NCBI GenBank assembly: GCA_024734555.1 | Contig: JANPWX010000026.1 | Location: forward strand, 6,895,252 to 6,959,251 | Direction: 5' to 3' | Origin: Trochalopteron elliotii | Taxonomy: Eukaryota; Chordata; Aves; Passeriformes; Leiothrichidae | DNA length: 64,000 bases | In this document: positions 61,101 through 64,000 of the stretch, one piece after another | How the letters are laid out: every line of letters begins with the position of its first letter | Numbering within the stretch: position 1 is the stretch's first letter | Position numbers and translations under genes: made by a program | The notes under the pieces: generated by a model | Seen by the model: only the letters and a program-made list of their open reading frames with translations | Database searches by the model: none | Told to the model about the DNA's origin: nothing

Positions 61101-64000
61101 AGTTTACGAAACAAGACCTGCCAAAAAGAATACAAAGAAATAACCTGTATGATTCTATGAGAGTGTGGAGGGATTTTAATTTTAAGATGGTGAGGTTTTG
61201 CTCATGGCAATTCTCTGCTACCCCATGTGCATTTCACGTACTTACAGAGACATGGAACTGATTTAGATGTGAAGTTCATTGTTAAGCTTGGGATTACTGT
61301 CAAATTAATTCAGTTATTGCTCATAATGTTAATTGCAGTGATGTAAAGAGCAGAATTGAGAAAAAGAGCAAAAAGATGAAGAGTGTGCATGTGCTTGCAT
61401 GTGTGTATTTGTATCTGTTCATGCACATTAAGGGGACTTTTTAACCTGTCCAGGTTTGTTTTCTCAGATTGTGAAAGACATGTGATAGCTGTCACACTCA
61501 TACTATCCCAGAAAATTAACATTATAAATGGCCCAAATGTTATATTCTCCTCTCTCATTCTTCTCATAAATTCTCTAAAAAACTCCAAAATCCAAATTTG
61601 GATGAGACAAAAGACCTGGGTTGACACAGGCACAACTGAACAGGCACATGGCAGGAAGCCTAAAATACTTTGGAGGTTTTGTTGGTGATTATTTCCTCCT
61701 GAATTAAGAATTGTGGAAAAAAAAAAGAAAAAGAGCAGCTCTGCTTTAAAACCATAAATCATTGTGATTCTGGTGATGGGAATAAGCACACTGCAAAGAG
61801 TGGATGACCCAGAGAAGGTATTTTTCATAAAAGTAAATCAAAGAAGTGCAATTCACATATTTCCAAATCTAAGAACTGAGCTAGTGAGGAACAGTACAAG
61901 TCCTAAGGAACATCAGGCTGTATGCAGGGCCATATAAGAATGTGCTGTTTGCAGCTATCACGGGTTTTGTGGAAATGTTCCATGTGCACAAAGTAACCTC
62001 AACAGTTGTTCAGGAAGTTGATTAGCATGGATTCGTTGTCTCTAAGGTCCTTGGCTGTGCTGTGGTTTTACTGCTATGGAGAAGGACTGCTGAGAAAGCA
62101 TATTCCAGAAAAGATTCCTTCTGCTATGTAGTACCTTCCACTGGGGATCCACTAAGTCAATGAGAATTTTGCATGGCACAACATCATTAAATATGAGGAT
62201 TAATTCAGTTGCCTCACTATGAACTTGGTACAACTATCAAGAGAAATGAATAGTGAAGATGACAGAATGATCTTTTCTGAATCCCTGTGCTGTCATGCAA
62301 TATGGATAAATAATGAGAAATAAGTTCTTGGCAAATGCTAACTTTGGCTCCTGAGAGCTTAGACATAATGGTAATATGATATTCAAAGAGTGTAGTGCTC
62401 AGTCAATTAGACGAATAGCCTGTTTTTGCTTGTCCTTGTCCAATAAATTTGAGAACAAATGACATTAAAGAAACCCAATTATTTCTGCAAACTAGGTACT
62501 GAGACCTGGCAGATGACCGAGTGATATTAAATGATCTTACACAGACATGGTAGTTTGATGAGGGAAGTTTTTGATTGCAATGCAGTGTTAAACGAGGCAA
62601 GAAATGCCTCATGTAGCTACAGAGCTAATCCAAACCCTTGTTTTCTTGCCTTTTTCCTCCTGAAAAGCTCAGCTACTTGTTAGTTTTAAATCAGACTTGC
62701 CAAAATGCAGAAACCTGTTGGCCTTTTCTGCCTAGTACTATGTGCCATACAGAATTCCTGTTCTGCTTCTCTAAAGACAGCACACAAATAAGCTAAACTA
62801 ATAACATTTGATCAATACACTTATATGAGCATGATCTCCTCAAACTGCCAGCTGCCCTCCAGCCACAAAGGGCAAGACAATATAAAAAACCAAAATTGAC
62901 TTGTGCTAATTCCATATTAATTAAGCTTCTCTTGATCTATTTTGTGTATTCTTAAGGAGACAATGGAAGATCTTTGCATGCAGAGCAGCAAACATGCTCT
63001 TTGGGGAAAATTTCAATAATCTGACTATATCAGGAAGATTCATGCCCTGAATTCATGCCCTTAATCAAGTTGCAGCATGTTAGGGCAATATAGAGAGGGT
63101 GAATAAAGCAATTATTCATTTCTGCATGAAAGCCAATATTATAGCTTAGTATAAGGCAAAGGGTACAAATTTATATGTGCTCAACTTACAAGCCTTTTTT
63201 CCTTTCACTGTACAGAATATATGATCCATATTTCTCTACATTCTATTATAACTTTTTAGGCTTGAAATATTTTCCACAGTTATTCACACATTATCATAAT
63301 AAATGTAAACTGAGAATCCAGCTATCAGTAGACCAATCTCTTAAAGGCTTGTTTATGGCTGAGGTAAACACATCAGCAAATATAAGGCTGTCAACTTGTA
63401 TGTTGCCCAAACACCATCAGCTAATGCTTCCACCTGAGGTAAGGCAGTGGCCAGTTATAGTGATTGATTTGGGCCATTAGCTCCAAATCAAAGTCAGTTT
63501 CAGTTCATCCATCTTTCTAGAACCTCAGCAAAAAATGTTATTTGAGAATAAACACTGGCTCTTCGTCTCTTTTTTCAAAAGAGCAGCAGGGAGCTCATCG
63601 ACATGTCACTAAGTACATCTCCATTTCTGCTGCAGCAGCAGCAGTCTCCTGGAAACTCTGCTGCTGAATTTAGGTATTTTGTCTGTGTACAGTCCTGAGG
63701 TGCAGGTCTGGAGGAGGAGAGACGGCGCTTCTTTCCAGTAGGACTGAAAAAGTGTTCCTCATAAAATCTGATGAATAAAGCAGACTTTGATACTTAATTC
63801 CTCAGTACAGCTGACCAACATTTGACTCGAGATCAGGAAGTGGAGGGAAAAGATGTTTTTTAACCACTTTTGCAAACCCTGGAGTATCAAAGCAATAACT
63901 GCCAGCAAAATAAAGCACCTGAGGGATAACTCTAATCTGTAGCAACCTGACCCTGATCTTGCTTTGGGTGTTGAACACACAGAGTTTCGCAGGACGCCAT
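58165..64000. other. AT-rich unique sequence, no gene seen
   Basis: No gene or transposon recognised. The minus-strand open frame at 61310-61828 (172 codons) runs through T-rich and low-complexity sequence and has no known motif. The last 450 nt (from about 63580) are somewhat GC-richer, with a short CAG tract and a few CpGs near 63720 and at the extreme right end. This could be the edge of something lying outside the window. Confidence 0.55.
63629..63645 (+). repeat. short (CAG)n tract
   Basis: 'ctgctgcagcagcagcag' gives four to five CAG-type units with a small self-complementary CTG/CAG start. It is too short to be called unstable. In the surrounding sequence no exon is demonstrable. Confidence 0.6.

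Noticed and set aside
61140..61162. 'gattctatgag' resembling the CR1 terminal octamer
   Set aside because: No CR1 3' body adjoins it on either side. A short match like this is expected by chance.
61310..61828. Minus-strand open frame of 172 codons
   Set aside because: It crosses low-complexity T/C-rich sequence, gives a Phe-rich run and shows no domain.

Overview
The window looks like gene-poor, non-coding DNA from a bird genome, most likely a songbird or close relative. Three things point there. A typical avian CR1 LINE 3' end lies at about 27150-27362. A retroviral LTR of a type I associate with songbird genomes lies at about 53781-54165. The rest is AT-rich, CpG-poor sequence broken by short simple repeats and with almost no long open reading frames. 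There are no bacterial-style operons, and I see no CRISPR array, rRNA or tRNA.

Layout. 1-12 kb: unique AT-rich sequence with a MIR-like SINE trace near 1.1 kb, two exon-like segments (2847-2912 and 8730-8913) and a somewhat GC-richer stretch at 9.5-10.6 kb. 12-19 kb: a long compound GAAA/GA microsatellite, a 40-bp AT-rich tandem duplication and a short perfect hairpin. 19-27 kb: a candidate terminal exon at 19006 with overlapping AATAAA signals, then unique sequence. 27-37 kb: the CR1 fragment, a palindrome, a candidate terminal exon at 30262 and a candidate 24-nt microexon at 33035. 37-39.5 kb: the most structured part. It holds a decayed non-LTR retrotransposon whose reverse-transcriptase and downstream blocks can still be read in order through frameshifts, a 25-bp tandem repeat, and a minus-strand stop-free frame of about 298 codons with no recognisable homology. 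39.5-54 kb: unique sequence with small hairpins, MIR-like traces and the LTR. 54-64 kb: unique sequence with one exon-like segment at 58086-58164 and a short CAG tract near 63.6 kb.

No complete protein-coding gene is recognised. The splice-like segments, all on the plus strand, would fit the interior of a large gene or lncRNA loci, but sequence alone cannot show that. I found no convincing evidence of a new biological system. The best leads are the long orphan frame (38585-39478), the microexon, the possible PDZ-LIM-like terminal exon at 19006 and the decayed LINE. Many open frames of 60-170 codons occur on both strands, but they lack recognisable domains, several start at GTG rather than ATG, and they look like chance.
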